Source of the DNA: Saururus chinensis
Taxonomy: Eukaryota; Streptophyta; Magnoliopsida; Piperales; Saururaceae
NCBI GenBank assembly: GCA_035235625.1
Contig: CP141140.1
Coordinates: 14,466,685 to 14,530,684, forward strand
Length of the DNA: 64,000 nucleotides
Reading direction: 5' to 3'
Shown in pieces: positions 1 to 11,565 of this stretch. The notes beneath the pieces are model-generated. The model searched no databases, was not told the origin of the DNA, and saw nothing but the letters and a program-made list of their open reading frames with translations. Position 1 is the stretch's first letter, and each line of letters starts with the position of its first letter. A program made the position numbers and the translations under genes.

Positions 1-30
1 AGGATATTATGTTTGTCCTTCAATCCTCAC

Positions 31-1182
31 CTCAACCAGGTAAAGGTCCTTCACTTCAGATAACCTTTTACCCTAAGTGTCCATAAAACAAGTAAAGAGT
101 ATTAGAATTTGTATAAGTTGTAATATCATGAATTATGGACAATACTGTGATTCCATTTTACCTCCACCCATTCCATAACAAGGACATGCCGACTAGTTTG
201 CTCCAAATACATGTCAGGTACAAACACATCTGGTAGCCCCCCATACAGCTTTCTAATTTAGACAAAAGTAGATGTTAACAACTATACTACATCAATAACC
301 ACAGCTTTGAGAACTAAAAAATTCAGGATTAAATTAAACTTATAGATGCAATTGTGACAATATTCAAGAAATGGTCTGTTTGTAGCAATCAACAGAGAAA
401 AAATGTTAATTATCACATCTCTAAATTCTGGTGTTTGTTTATCATTGGTTTTTACTTAAAAAATGTATTGTTTAATTATTTTTCGATAGTGTTTTGTGCA
501 GCGATCAGCATTTGCTTTAATTTAAGTCATATATTCTGCAGACTCTCTCTGTGATGCTAATAAAAACTAAAAAACAACAACAGAGGAAATTGGGCTAATA
601 TGGCCGTTACACAATCTGGTTTATGAAACAGCTACCGCAATAGACTTACTACCTGAATTTTAGTCCATTCCTAGCTTCTCTCCTGTAGTCCATCTCCTGC
701 ATTCAACGTGATTCACCTGTATTCAATGCAAAGTACTAAGAATATATTATAAGACGTGTGCTAGCCACATCAAGTGACTAAGTATGCTACAATTCTCATC
801 CTAGATATTACGAGAATATTTAAAGGGCCAAAGAATTGAACCTTCGTACAGTACCATGTAGAAACATGACATTAACCCATGGATTCTTTGGAAAATAAGT
901 ACTGATATTATATTTTAGGTACAATATGGAAACATGAACTCATCCAATATACTCTTTTGAAATAGTAAACTGCCTTAGATTAAACCATAATTTCTATCTT
1001 CTACTTTCAAGCAACAAAGAGCAAGCAAAATCATGTAAATGAAACTTTATATGTGAAAGCATGAATATCAAATGACAGACCCGAAAAAGGCTTGATGCCC
1101 ATTCATCAACCACTGCCTGCAAGTAAAAATCTGGAATTGTTCAGCATCATTGTGCATAATATATATGAATAAAAATTAGATG

Positions 1183-1219
<37 letters not shown>

Positions 1220-3455
1220 TGGTTGTCATCCATAAGAAGCTAAGAAACACCAGTACAAGACAAGGAAGAAAGCAAGATCACCTGGAGATCAGTGTTAAGC
1301 TTGCCAGCTTGCCTTATCAAGCCAGCAAGATAACGCAAAATAAAAATGTCTAAAGAAATTGCTGCTTGAACTCCAGGCCTCTGCACTTTGACAGCCACTA
1401 CTTTCCCACTAGAACGGAGCCTAGCCTGATAAACCTGAATGGTTTAAATATATAATTTCCAGTTAAGAACGATGATGCATTTACCCTAATTACTTATGCA
1501 TTAGACGGCATAATAGCATATCCACCAATTACCTGACCAAGTGATGCTGCAGCAATAGGCTGAGGTGAGATTTCTGAGAAAAGCACGTCTATTGGTACCC
1601 CAAAATCTTTCTCTATCATATCAAAAGCAAGTTCAGTTGAGAAAGGAGGTATGCGATCTTGCAACAGTGACAACTCTTCTAGGTAAGCAGGTGGTATCAC
1701 ATCCTTTGAAGATGAGGAAACCATCTATAAGAAAACAATGCAGAAAACAGATGTAGCTTATTCGAAGAAGAAAAAAAGCAACTCACTGAACGTGATGAAA
1801 CAGCTTGAGCAATTTTGACAAAAGCCTGTGAAGAGAAAAACTATGTTAATAATGAATCAGAACAAAATCACATACCAATTTAGAAAAACCTGCTAGAGGC
1901 TACGAAGGTGGTAAATGATTGTGGCTAAGTATTGATACAACCATTTTCCAATCCCTCACCTAGTTAAGTAATGATACTGCTTCACACATCAAAATCATAT
2001 AACTATAGACAAAGAGGTAAAAACTGACTAGGACCAAAATGTCAATTTTGGAAAATCTATTCCAGCACCTCTAAATGTATTGTTTTCCACTAAATACATT
2101 CGGGCATTATTTTCTATCAGGTTCAACTAGATCATAACGTCTTCCACACAATTAACTATCGACTTAAAATATATCAAATAAGTGAAAACTGAAATGACAT
2201 TTTTCTGGGAATATATATACCGGTTTGAACCTCATCAGAATTAGGTCTTCCTACTAGAGACTTGTACAAGATCCAACAAAACAACGAAAGAACTAAATCC
2301 TAAATCTATTTCTGTCAAAGTGCATCTAACACTATATCTTCATCATATCTGGGATGAATTAGAAAATATTACCAGTACAACTCTATTAAATCCCACCAGC
2401 ATCATTTAATTTCGATTTGTTTTGTACAGAATCATATTTCCAAAAGCTAAGGCAAGTTTTGTTTAAGAACTGATAATCCGAGTATTTGTCTAATATGGTC
2501 AAAATCCTAATTACTTCAACTCATGCAACTGGATCTGCTGTCTTCCTGCGAAACAAGCTAATGAGATAAAGATGAGTTAGAAGCAAACATATTCATGTTA
2601 TATCATACCTTATGACAAAGGAAGAAGATTTGAAACCACAAAAAAGGCAGCATGGAACATGCAGCATATATAGCAGCAACAACTGATTAACATCCCAAAA
2701 GTAGACAAAAAATGAACCAAGAATAGGAAAATCCAACTTCAAAAAAAAAGTCGAATATGAGAAAAAGACTTACAGGACCAAGTTTCATTAAAATTTCTCT
2801 AAGTTCTGATGCTCTGATCTGCAAGAGAGACAATCAAATCTTCAGCTTAATGGTAGCTTGAAAATGCAAAAGGTACTATTGTCTACACTACTTCAAAACT
2901 GTTGCATAAAATAGGAAGCACGATTCCAAAGTGTGAACAGAGTTCGCCGATGTGAGTACCAAATAATTTCATTTACGCAGAATTAAAACATAATCAAAGA
3001 ACATATCATATCGAACGACGTCGATTGAAAATAAAGGAACAGAAAAGCGACCTCACCTGGAACATCTGGTCCGACCGCTCCGTGACGCCATCAATGTAAC
3101 GCAGGCCAAACCAGCGCCCGAACGTAGTGGCGACCTGGAAGAGGCGGCGCGCGAGCAAAAACGGCTTCCGACCGTAAATAGCGGCAATCCTGGACGGGTC
3201 GTAGACCTCGAGATCGTCGGCCTCCGAGGCACCGCCTTCAAACACGTAGCCAGAGTACTTGGTGAAGGAATCGACGCCGGACGAGTAGGAGGGCGGCAGG
3301 TCGAGCGAGCTGCGGACTCGGAGTAGCCGCCGACACGAGCGGAGAGGTTTCCGGCGGCCGGTAGGGCGAAGAGGAGAACGGAGAGGATGAAAACACGATG
3401 ACGAGGCGATGGAGTCGCTCAGGGAAGGCGGGTGAGGCGCGACATTTAGAAGCAT
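31..3455 (-). CDS. Chloroplast ABC1K-family atypical kinase, 5' part (partial at left edge)
   Basis: Nine exons read on the minus strand: 3057-3455, 2774-2818, 1787-1825, 1533-1703 (or to 1724), 1282-1434, 1081-1116, 653-696, 162-252 and 31-72; the rest lies beyond the left edge. The start at 3455 opens a Ser/Arg-rich, acid-poor leader typical of a chloroplast transit peptide. ABC1/UbiB hallmarks follow: LGPAFVKIAQAVSSR (the KxGQ-type region, with Ala in place of Gly), the Ala-rich nucleotide loop PIAAASLGQV, the VAVKVQRPGV lysine motif, then YGGLPDVFVPDMYLE and VLVMEWVEG. Known family members are plastoglobule or envelope proteins affecting prenyl-lipid and photo-oxidative stress metabolism. 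The exact paralogue is not certain. Two in-frame acceptors for exon 4 differ by 21 nt; the shorter form (SSRSDVIPP) fits the family better as I remember it. Phases agree across all joins. Confidence 0.9.
1186..1216. repeat. (AT)n microsatellite in an ABC1K intron
   Basis: An uninterrupted AT/TA dinucleotide run of about 31 bases lies in the intron between ABC1K exons 5 and 6. It is likely to be length-polymorphic and has no visible coding role. Confidence 0.95.
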
Positions 3456-6400
3456 TTTGGCGAGAACAAACCGAATTACCAGAAATCCCAAGGCGAAGGG
3501 AGAACAGTGGAGTGAAGAGAGTTTGGAGTTTGGAGCAGATACGTATGAGGGGCAAATCTGGACGGACGTGGAGAAGAATGTGTGATGCTTGTTTCGGTGG
3601 GAGAATGAATGGACAGGGACGCTGTTCGAACTTCGTTTCCAGAGTTCAGACCTATCCCACGAGAGGAGTCGCATTTCCCAAACTCTCCTCCAAGGCTAAC
3701 CTACTTTCCTCTCTTCTACACGACACAAATTTGTCAACATCATCTCATTGCACAGGGTTGTATCTTCGTGTTCCCAAGGAGACGGCCGATGCGCTAGCCC
3801 ACCTTAGTATTATCAATAATACTACGGTTGTACACTAATGTATGTTAATATCTATCTCAATGGAAGGAAACGTCTGTTTTTTATATAACAATGAGCCAAA
3901 AATGTAAGTGAAACGTTTATTTTTAAGATCCACAATGCATACACTAATGTATATTAATATAAATAATATTTATATTAAAATATACTAGCATATATACTAT
4001 TGATCTCAAAAAAATATTTTACGTGCACTCCTTACGCTGGGCTTACGGTGAATAGAGAATATAAAAAATATTCCACTTATTGAATGACTCTATGTACATC
4101 TTAAACTGGCCCATTATATGAAATAATTTTAATATTCTACTCTAATAGTAAGCCCAACATAAAAAAAATATAAAAATTCTAATTCCATAATATCATAGCA
4201 CATACCCTAACATATATACACATATTAAGATCAGTTATAGTGACACCACCAGTTGTAGTGACGTAAATGTGTATAACATACATATATATCATTGATCTTA
4301 AGTATCAAGATTAAATATCAAGAGCTCACATCAACGCCTCAAATGCATTCCTTATGTGAAAAATTGTCGTAAAGGAGGAGCATAAAAAATTCTTTTATTA
4401 TAAGAACATGAAAAATCTTCCCTTAAACACAGAGACAACCACTGTTTTCCACGGGAATTATTGTTTGTAGTGCTTCTCTTTTTTCCTTCAAAAAAATATG
4501 ATTCAATTTTGCACATCTTAATTTTTTATTTCCCCCCTTCTTATGAATAAAAAGCCCGTATTTACAATGGCGTGAGGATAAATCCAATGGCCGGAGACAT
4601 TTACTCCGATCATCGTCGGAAACCAGAGCACTTTACCGTTAATTATATGAACATGGCTCAGCACATCGCGTGAGCCACCCAGGCATCATGGCCTTAAGAT
4701 CGAGATCCTCGATCCAACGAGGTAAGTGGCATATGAAGGCATATCAAGATCCTCGATCCAAACGACGTAGATATATGCTCTGAGTTATATGCACAGCCAT
4801 TCGATTTAGGCAATTGCGCCACAAATAGTGTTCATAAAAAATATTAGCAACTTATAACTAATGTTTTAAGACTTCGCTTGGACCCCGACCCAGATTAATG
4901 GTTGGGCTAGGTTGACCCGAGGGATAACATCATCACTTAAATTTTTTTTCAAGAGTTTCCCTGTAATACTAAAAAAAATTAGTTAAACCTATTTAAATCT
5001 TGTTCAAAATCCCAATAGCACTAGGTGTGTTCCCTAAAGATGCACTTAGGGCTGCCTCCATAGACGCACTAGCACAAGAAGATCCTGATCCTGATGTCAT
5101 TGTATATATAACTGTAATAAATATCACAAGATAAAAATGATTAATCAAACAATCATTTTAGAAAGAATAAAAAACACAACTAATAATACACCCAAAATTT
5201 TTTTGGCACAAACTAATTACAACACTTTGAAATGAAAAAAATAATTATAAAACCAATAAACTCAAGTCAATCCTTCAATCTCTCACTACCATTAGAAATC
5301 CATGTAAATCATAATAACAAAACATATTATATGCACACAATCAAGCTATAAATCACTCATTTTCAATGATTAAAAATTTATACAACTCCTACGCACTACC
5401 ATGCATCAAAACTATATTCAAATTAAATCATAGATATAAAAAATCATAATCCAACGATCAAAAGAATACCTTATTTGCATGTAAAGACTGAAAATATAAA
5501 AACCTTAGTTCTTGCAATAAAACCAAATCCGAAATGGTGCATGAAAATTAACTACAAAATTAACATGTAATAAATTAAATTCAAATAAATAAAAAATAGA
5601 GAAGAAATTACCTCTTACACACTCAAATTCTTTCTTAGTTTCTCAATTCATTCATCAATGCAAAAATAGAGAAATCGGACCATCGGCAATGGGGAAACTC
5701 ATCTCAACGGCAATGACACATTTGGTAGATGGGCTTTTAGGTCAACGATTACACAAGAGGCTACGGTCAATAGCGATTTAGGTAGATCTACAAGCAGTAA
5801 CGAGGGAAGAAGAAAAAAAAATATGGCGGCGAGACAAAAGAGAAAGGAGGGAATTTCGCCGGAAAAAATCTCTAGCCACCGGCCCAAATCGCTCAAAGCT
5901 CATCTCTTTTAGGCCATGAACGGCGACGACATGTGGAGAGGGAATCACTAGAGGAGATCGCCAAAACGTGGAGGGAATCGCTAACCGCCGGCCCAAATCG
6001 CCTAAAGGCCATGGACGACAATGACATGTGGAAAGGGAATTGCTGGAGGAGATCACTGAAATGTGGAGGGAATCGCTTGAGGAGATCGCCGCTCACAGTA
6101 GCAGCGTCGCCCCAAATCGCTCAGCCCGCCTCCGAGCTCCTCCAGTCTAGATCCAAAATCCCGATCACGAATTTTTTATTTTTTTCAAAAAACTGGACCG
6201 GGCCGAAATACCGGGTAACCGTTTTAACCGGCCGGGTCACGATGACCCAACCGGGTTAAACCAACCCAAAAATCCATTTAAACTAGCCCATTTTTTATAA
6301 TGGCTTCGGTTAAATACTGCTTATAACTGAACTATATTAACTTAGCCATTCGAGGGGGGAGAGAGAGAGAGAGAGAGGTTTGAGGCATTCGAGGAGGCTT

Positions 6401-6690
6401 TTTAATTTGGTCAGACCATAACAATGAGCCCTTGATCAGCACAGAATGCAACTCCCCCAACATAGAGCCCACCGAGGGCTTAACGTAAATTTTCGATGGC
6501 ACTAATTCATCACTCAAAACAATTGTATATGCAGCAGTCAACAGTTGAGAATTTAGCAGTTTCATTCTCATTTAAAATAATTTATTACTAAAGAAACGGA
6601 GTAACATCCGAAGCGTCGGAACCAGACTACGTACAAGTACTGATAACAAAGGTTACAAAAGTGCATATACGGCACAACCCGCATCCATAA
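3456..6690. other. Non-genic spacer upstream of ABC1K
   Basis: The first few hundred bases should hold the ABC1K promoter and 5' leader. Beyond about 3840 the sequence is AT-rich. A block near 3835-3855 recurs about 110 bp later (3945-3965). From about 4870 to 6310 there are patches rich in GGTTGACCCG/CCGGGTTAAACC text and one tandem duplication. This looks like decayed transposon, but I could not find matching ends or a transposase. No gene is supported. Confidence 0.5.
5877..6090. repeat. Degenerate ~110-bp tandem duplication
   Basis: Two copies carry the ordered landmarks CGGCCCAAATCGC, AGGCCATG, GACATGTGGA, GGGAAT and GGAGATC in the same order. The first begins near 5877 and the second near 5990, and the first has an extra block after CAAAGCTCATC. 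Short open frames through it on both strands look fortuitous, since they follow the repeat and have no recognisable domain. Confidence 0.7.
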
Positions 6691-6692
6691 TA

Positions 6693-8066
6693 CTCCCTCC
6701 ATCCTATTAAAATAGCTCCATTTCTATTTTTAGTCGTTTTTATTAAAATGGTTAAACCTACGTAACTGCTAGTGGGATAAAAGTTCTTACGGTCAGATAC
6801 CTATAAGCCTCCGAATCTCCGATCAAAGCTCCCATCCGAACTGAACACCTCCTCCCCATGAGGAGCGGTAATAGGAAATGCGGGCAACTCAATCTCCCCC
6901 ATAAGTCATCCTTCTCATCCTCGTCTCCCTGCCTCAGCTCATCCGTGCCACCCGGCACGGAGAAAACGACTAGGCCTGTCAGGACGCCCGCCTTGCAGAG
7001 ATTATTCAGCAACTCGCCGGACAGCCAGTTGCCCGAGATCTAAAGATTCGTCAGGTTAGAGTGAGCCGCTAAATCTCGTGGCAGAACGCCGGCCAAGCTG
7101 TTGTGGAACAGCCGAACGTCAGAAAGTGATGGGAGGGTTAAGATGCTGGACGGAATCTCGCCCGTGAGCCGGTTGAAGTACAGAAACAGTGTATGTAAAC
7201 TCTGCAGTTTTCTGAAATCTCCAGGGATCAGTCGGGTTATCCGGTTGCCAGGCAGATCGACAACATCAGGTTAAAGAAATCACAGACTGAGGAATATGAC
7301 CGGCCAATTTGTTGAAGCAAAGGTAAGAGCTTCTTCAACTGCAACAAACCCTCTAGGATTTTTCCGACCATACGGTTTTGTGTCAGGTCGAGCTTCTCTA
7401 ATTCCGTCAAGTTCAAAAGCGTGTCCAGAATCTCTTTGACCGGATTCATGTCCCATAATCGACAAAAATTTTAGCTTCATCAACCGCCCCACCGAAGGAC
7501 TACTCGACGGGGCAAAGTGGTTCAAAGCGAGTTTGAGGTTCTCGAGTTCGGACAGTTGACCAATTTCGCAGGACAGGTGCCGTTGAATGGAGATAAAGGT
7601 TGACGAGCTTCGTCAAGTGGGCGATGGAAGCGGGAATGTCGCTAGTGAAATTGTTCCCCGACAAGTGGAGGTGGCAGAGGTCAGAGAACCGGTCGATATG
7701 AGAGGGGATTCGACCGACGAAGTAGTTCTGGGAGAGGTCGAGGTAAGAGAGCTTAGCAGTTGAAGATGGAAGGAAGGACCCGGGGATGTCGTTGTAGGAG
7801 ATGTCGAGTTTGGTGAGGTTTCTGAGGTTGCATATGGTGGACGGGATGAGATTGGCAATGCTAAGGTTAGAGAAGGATATGACGACGACGAAGCCTTTCC
7901 CACCGTGGTGCAGCTGCTTGTATCATCGGATTGCTCCAATAATTGTGTGAGAATATTTTTAGACGCTTATTATAACATCTAACGGCTTAAATCAAGCCAA
8001 ATAGAATAATTAATATAAAATAATAGTTTTTTTTCTATTTGAACTATTAATATAGGATGGAGGGAG
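6693..8066. mobile_element. Stowaway-like (Tc1/mariner) element enclosing an LRR gene fragment
   Basis: The left end reads CTCCCTCCATCCTAT, and the right end is its perfect 15-base inverse complement followed by looser similarity. Both are flanked by the dinucleotide TA (6691-6692 and 8067-8068), the usual Tc1/mariner target duplication. CTCCCTCC ends with TA duplication are the signature of plant Stowaway MITEs. At 1,374 bp this is much longer than a standard Stowaway, and most of the interior is derived from an LRR receptor gene. No transposase is visible, so it would be non-autonomous. Two unrelated Stowaway ends flanking the fragment by chance is the main alternative. Confidence 0.65.
6760..7935 (-). 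pseudogene. LRR receptor-like kinase ectodomain fragment (dead)
   Basis: Minus-strand translation gives consecutive 24-residue plant LRRs, but in several frames: LSYLDLSQNYFVGRIPSHI, LCHLHLSGNNFTSDIPASI, LTELEKLDLTQNRMVGKI, then LLNNLCKAGVLTGLVVFS near the 3' end. The series resembles HAESA/HSL-type and related subfamily XI receptors. At least four frame changes and several stops (for example near 7500, 7440 and 7280) break it. No signal peptide, transmembrane segment or kinase domain is present. The fragment lies wholly between Stowaway-like ends, so it was probably captured and then decayed. No functional product is expected. Confidence 0.85.
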
Positions 8067-8559
8067 TATTAAACTGCATCTTCATTCACCACTGTAGAGA
8101 GAGACACAGGTGCGATGTACATATCAGAGGTATTACATGAGCCCTATGCTGCACAGAGACAAACCATACATATCATGGACGTAGTTACGTTGCACACTGC
8201 AACCAAGGACAGCAGCTGCCCGGCCATAAAAACTAGCATAGCTAGAGACGCTAGCTCATGGTACGTATGATTCCCCACCACACCAAGGCCTAACTAATGT
8301 TGATGTAGCGAACTTTCCGTTCAGGGCTACATGACTTTTCCTTCTTGGGGACCCTTACTGTGAGCATTGTAGCTCCCCATAGCCTCCACCTCATAGTACG
8401 TGTTGTTTCCCATAAAGACTTTGTTCTGGCTAGGAATCAAATTAACTATCTCACCCCTCGTTCCCCTAGAGTGGGAAACATGCACAGTAACTCCTTAGTC
8501 TAGCTATTAATCAAGTTTTCTCCTTAATATCGGCAAGCATCACTTCAGAAATAACACAG

Positions 8560-9418
8560 ATGATATCCTTGCTATTGCCCTTGTTATTACTTGAATGGTT
8601 ATCCTTCTGAGGACAGTTAGCCTTAAAGTGACCCACTTGGCCACACTTGAAACATGTACCTTTGGGTTTGTCATTTTCTTTTACAGTGCCCTTGTTTTGA
8701 GGCTTCTTCCCATTTTTCTTGAAAGCATTTTTAGAGAGACCAGGCCCCTATCCACCTTTCTTACCCACACCAGAGTTGTATATCAGGTTGGCAGTAACAG
8801 CACCCCCAGAAGCCTTCATATTGTTCCTCTTTTCTTACTTAAGCCTAAGCTTGGCAGTCAAAGTCTCCATTGTGATCTTTTGGTCACTCATATTCAGATA
8901 GATCACTACATTTTCTCAAGATTTTGGAAAACTGTTCAACACTATTAACACTTAGATTCCCTCAGAGATGGGGTCCTCCAGTGTCTCCACGTCATCAGCA
9001 ATAATGATCATGACACTCAGGTGCTCATTCACATCATCTCCCTCCCTCATCCTGGAGTTTTGATACTTAGAGTATAGCATCCTCTTATGAGCTTCAATCT
9101 GCTCTTCATACCTCACAGACACTGCATCCAGCATCTCTCTGACAGTATTATACTTCTCAAAAAGCCTTTCAATCTTAGGCTCTATAAAAGTCAGAATGGT
9201 AGATCTAACCTTAATGTCTCATCATCCCTCAACCTCTCAAGTTATTTAAACTAATCAGCTGATACACCCTCTGGCAGTGGCTCAATGACCTGCTCAAGTA
9301 CATAAGCAAGATCAAAAAGAATAAGGATAGGTTGAATCATTCTCTTTCACACCAGATAGTTGTCAGCATTAAGCTTCTCAATTTTCCCTAATTCAAAAGT
9401 TATCATTCTAGAAGCCAT
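8560..9418 (-). pseudogene. Copia gag remnant with CCHC zinc knuckle
   Basis: The minus strand starts MASRMITFELGKIEKLNADN at 9418, the usual opening of plant copia gag. It is followed by a UBN2-like region, including MLDAVSVRYEEQIEAHKRML, and near 8615-8655 by a zinc knuckle CFKCGQVGHFKANC that fits CX2CX4HX4C. A premature stop occurs about 22 codons in (TGA where Trp is expected), and further frame changes follow, so no full-length gag can be made. Confidence 0.85.
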
Positions 9419-9731
9419 TGAATCTACAAGGAAATATACAGTGAGCAAGAAATTAGTACTATTTATGGAAGGTTGTCTGCTTAACAATAGGTAATTACTT
9501 AGACAAACTCTAAATCTAAATATAAGCCTATGGACAAGAAAGAGTATATTATGCTGAGTTTACTTATTTAGATTCACCTAATTAGGGTTTGGGTTACTTT
9601 CCAAAAATAACTCCTACTACCCCTTAAAAGAAGTTACCCTAATTAGGTATCTATGTGTTTTATAAATTTAAAATTCCCAAAACACCCAACCCAGTACACA
9701 AAACAGCAAACAAACACAATTAGAGGCTACT

Positions 9732-10035
9732 GGAATTTTAAAATTCTGTTTAAAATTTTTTTAGTATATATTTACCAAAATGCCCCTATGGTTATTTTGG
9801 TCTTTTTCACCCTTAAGGGCAGACCAAAATTAATCACAGAAACTTTATAAAATTTTTATTCCAGAGAATAACAATTCTGAATGCAGTTGGAATTTAAAAT
9901 TCTGTCCAGAAAAATTTTAGTATATATTTACCAAAATGCCCCTAAGGCTATTTTGGTCTTTTCTACCCTTAAGGGCACACCAAAATTTATCACAGAAACT
10001 TCACCAAGTTTTAATCACTGATATTAACAATTTTG
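9732..10035. repeat. ~157-bp direct duplication in the copia leader
   Basis: Two adjacent copies begin GGAATTT(T)AAAATTCTG at 9732 and 9889. Both contain TTTACCAAAATGCCCCTA, TTTTGGTC, CCCTTAAGGGCA and ATCACAGAAACTT in order. They sit between the PBS and gag of the inserted element. The duplication is diverged, so it is not recent. Confidence 0.85.
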
Positions 10036-10494
10036 AATAAAAAAAACATTCAGCACACACAATGCACATGTAAATTGTCCAAAATGCCCCTAAAGTTATA
10101 ATAATCAATTTACACCCTTAAATACAATTAAATTAATTTATTATCATAATAAATAATTCAAATGACCCTTTCTGTCCAGCAGGGACGTGTGTGCCCAAAT
10201 TATGATCAGAGAAAAAATTTGCACAATAAATATATGACAAAATTACCACTATGCCCCTCAAGCATACAATCGTGCACAAAACTCAATTTTTAACTCTAAT
10301 CACGTGTAACTAGCAATCATAACATTCATAAACATGATAAATATAGTCAATTTCAATCCAATATGAAAAGCCCCTTGATTTGAAGTGTAAATCAACTGAT
10401 TTTAACACAAATCCCTAATTTTAGCCTTATAACCCTAGATCGGGTAAATCAAATTGACTTTTGATCAAATCAGCGACCAACCTCCCCCTAGAAA

Positions 10495-10506
10495 GCTCTG
10501 ATACCA
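10495..10506 (-). other. Primer binding site (initiator tRNA-Met type)
   Basis: The minus strand reads TGGTATCAGAGC one base inside the LTR end (ACTCTACA at 10508-10515 on the minus strand). This is the standard plant Ty1/copia PBS complementary to the 3' end of initiator tRNA-Met. It fixes the minus orientation of the 10.5-11.3 kb LTR and of gag. Confidence 0.93.
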
Positions 10507-10507
10507 T

Positions 10508-11318
10508 TGTAGAGTGGCCGGCCAGTAGAGGAAGCTTGGTGGAGGGGATTGGCGCAAATCAAAAATCAAAACTTTAAGTATATCTAAAAGAAATATTCAT
10601 GATTCTAATAACAATTAGCAATATCAACATGTATATAATCAAATCAAATAAATCATTATAAAATATTGAAAAGATACAAACTGAACTGGGCTTGTTCCAG
10701 CCCTAGCACGGCCTCTAAATAAGCCTTTTCGCATCAATAGCAAGATCAATAAGCATAGATTAAGATAATACCTTATATGATGTGCAAATCCTTCAACACC
10801 TTGCTTGGATTGATGAATCTCAGCAATAAATCAGCTCGCTCAAACTCTAAAACGACCCACCAATGGAGAGGAGTGTCCTCCTTCCTTTCAACCCGCCTAG
10901 AACACTTTGGAGAGGGTAGAGGAGGGGCAGCCAGCAACTTCTCCCAATGGAGGAGCAAGCCGCACCAAGGGAGAGCTTGAATTCGGAGAGAGGAGAGCCC
11001 AAACCAATTTCGAAAATCAGATTTCTAGATCCACAAAGAGGAAAAGGGGGGGGGGGACCCATACATATGGAATAAGAAAGAATATTTTCTTTTATTCCCT
11101 CCCTTAATCACTCCATCTACCTTCCGAATAAAGGCGGGTCATTATTAGGCAATAACTTTTGGGTTTGACTATGTGGGATGATTTAAATAGGCCAAACTAA
11201 TTTCATCTTTCCGGTTTCACTAGTGGGTCTAACACAACGGGAGCGGGCTATGTACCCACAGAGCCCACGGAGGCCTGGACCCCCTACACACGGCCAAGCC
11301 CGCGACAGAGTCGAAAGC
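10508..11318 (-). repeat. Copia LTR 1 (minus orientation, 5'-truncated)
   Basis: Reverse-complement similarity to 11757-12503 runs over nearly its full length, including the terminal GGCCGGCCACTCTACA. It stops near 11318 at GTCGAAAGCTTAAT, where reverse-transcriptase sequence begins. It therefore lacks roughly the first 190 bp present in the other LTR. Short open frames in it are not genes. Confidence 0.85.
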
Positions 11319-11560
11319 TTAATATATCTCAAGAGTCATACATAGAAAGCGTTCTTAAACGCTTCAATGTCATTGGTTGAAAAACCATTGAATCCCCTAT
11401 TTACAAAGGTAATGTGTTGTCTAAGGGTATGGCTCCTCGGACAGATGAAGACCGACTCCGAATGGAGTCAGTGCCATATGCACAGGTTAATGACAGCTTG
11501 ATGTATGCCATGACCTATACTCGACCTGATTTGAGTTTTCTGGGTGAACCGGTACAGGTC
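11319..11560 (+). pseudogene. Copia reverse transcriptase 3' fragment
   Basis: The plus-strand translation resembles the copia RT tail: SYIESVLKRFN, then after a frame break KGNVLSKGMAP, and DSLMYAMTYTRPDLSF, equivalent to the conserved SLMYAM-TRPD block. It leads directly into a plus-oriented LTR. Upstream RT motifs (YVDD) and integrase are absent. Confidence 0.85.
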
Positions 11561-11565
11561 ATGAG

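Noticed and set aside
5699-6259. Overlapping short frames on both strands near 5.7-6.3 kb
   Set aside because: They fall in a tandem duplication, have no known domain and no splice context.
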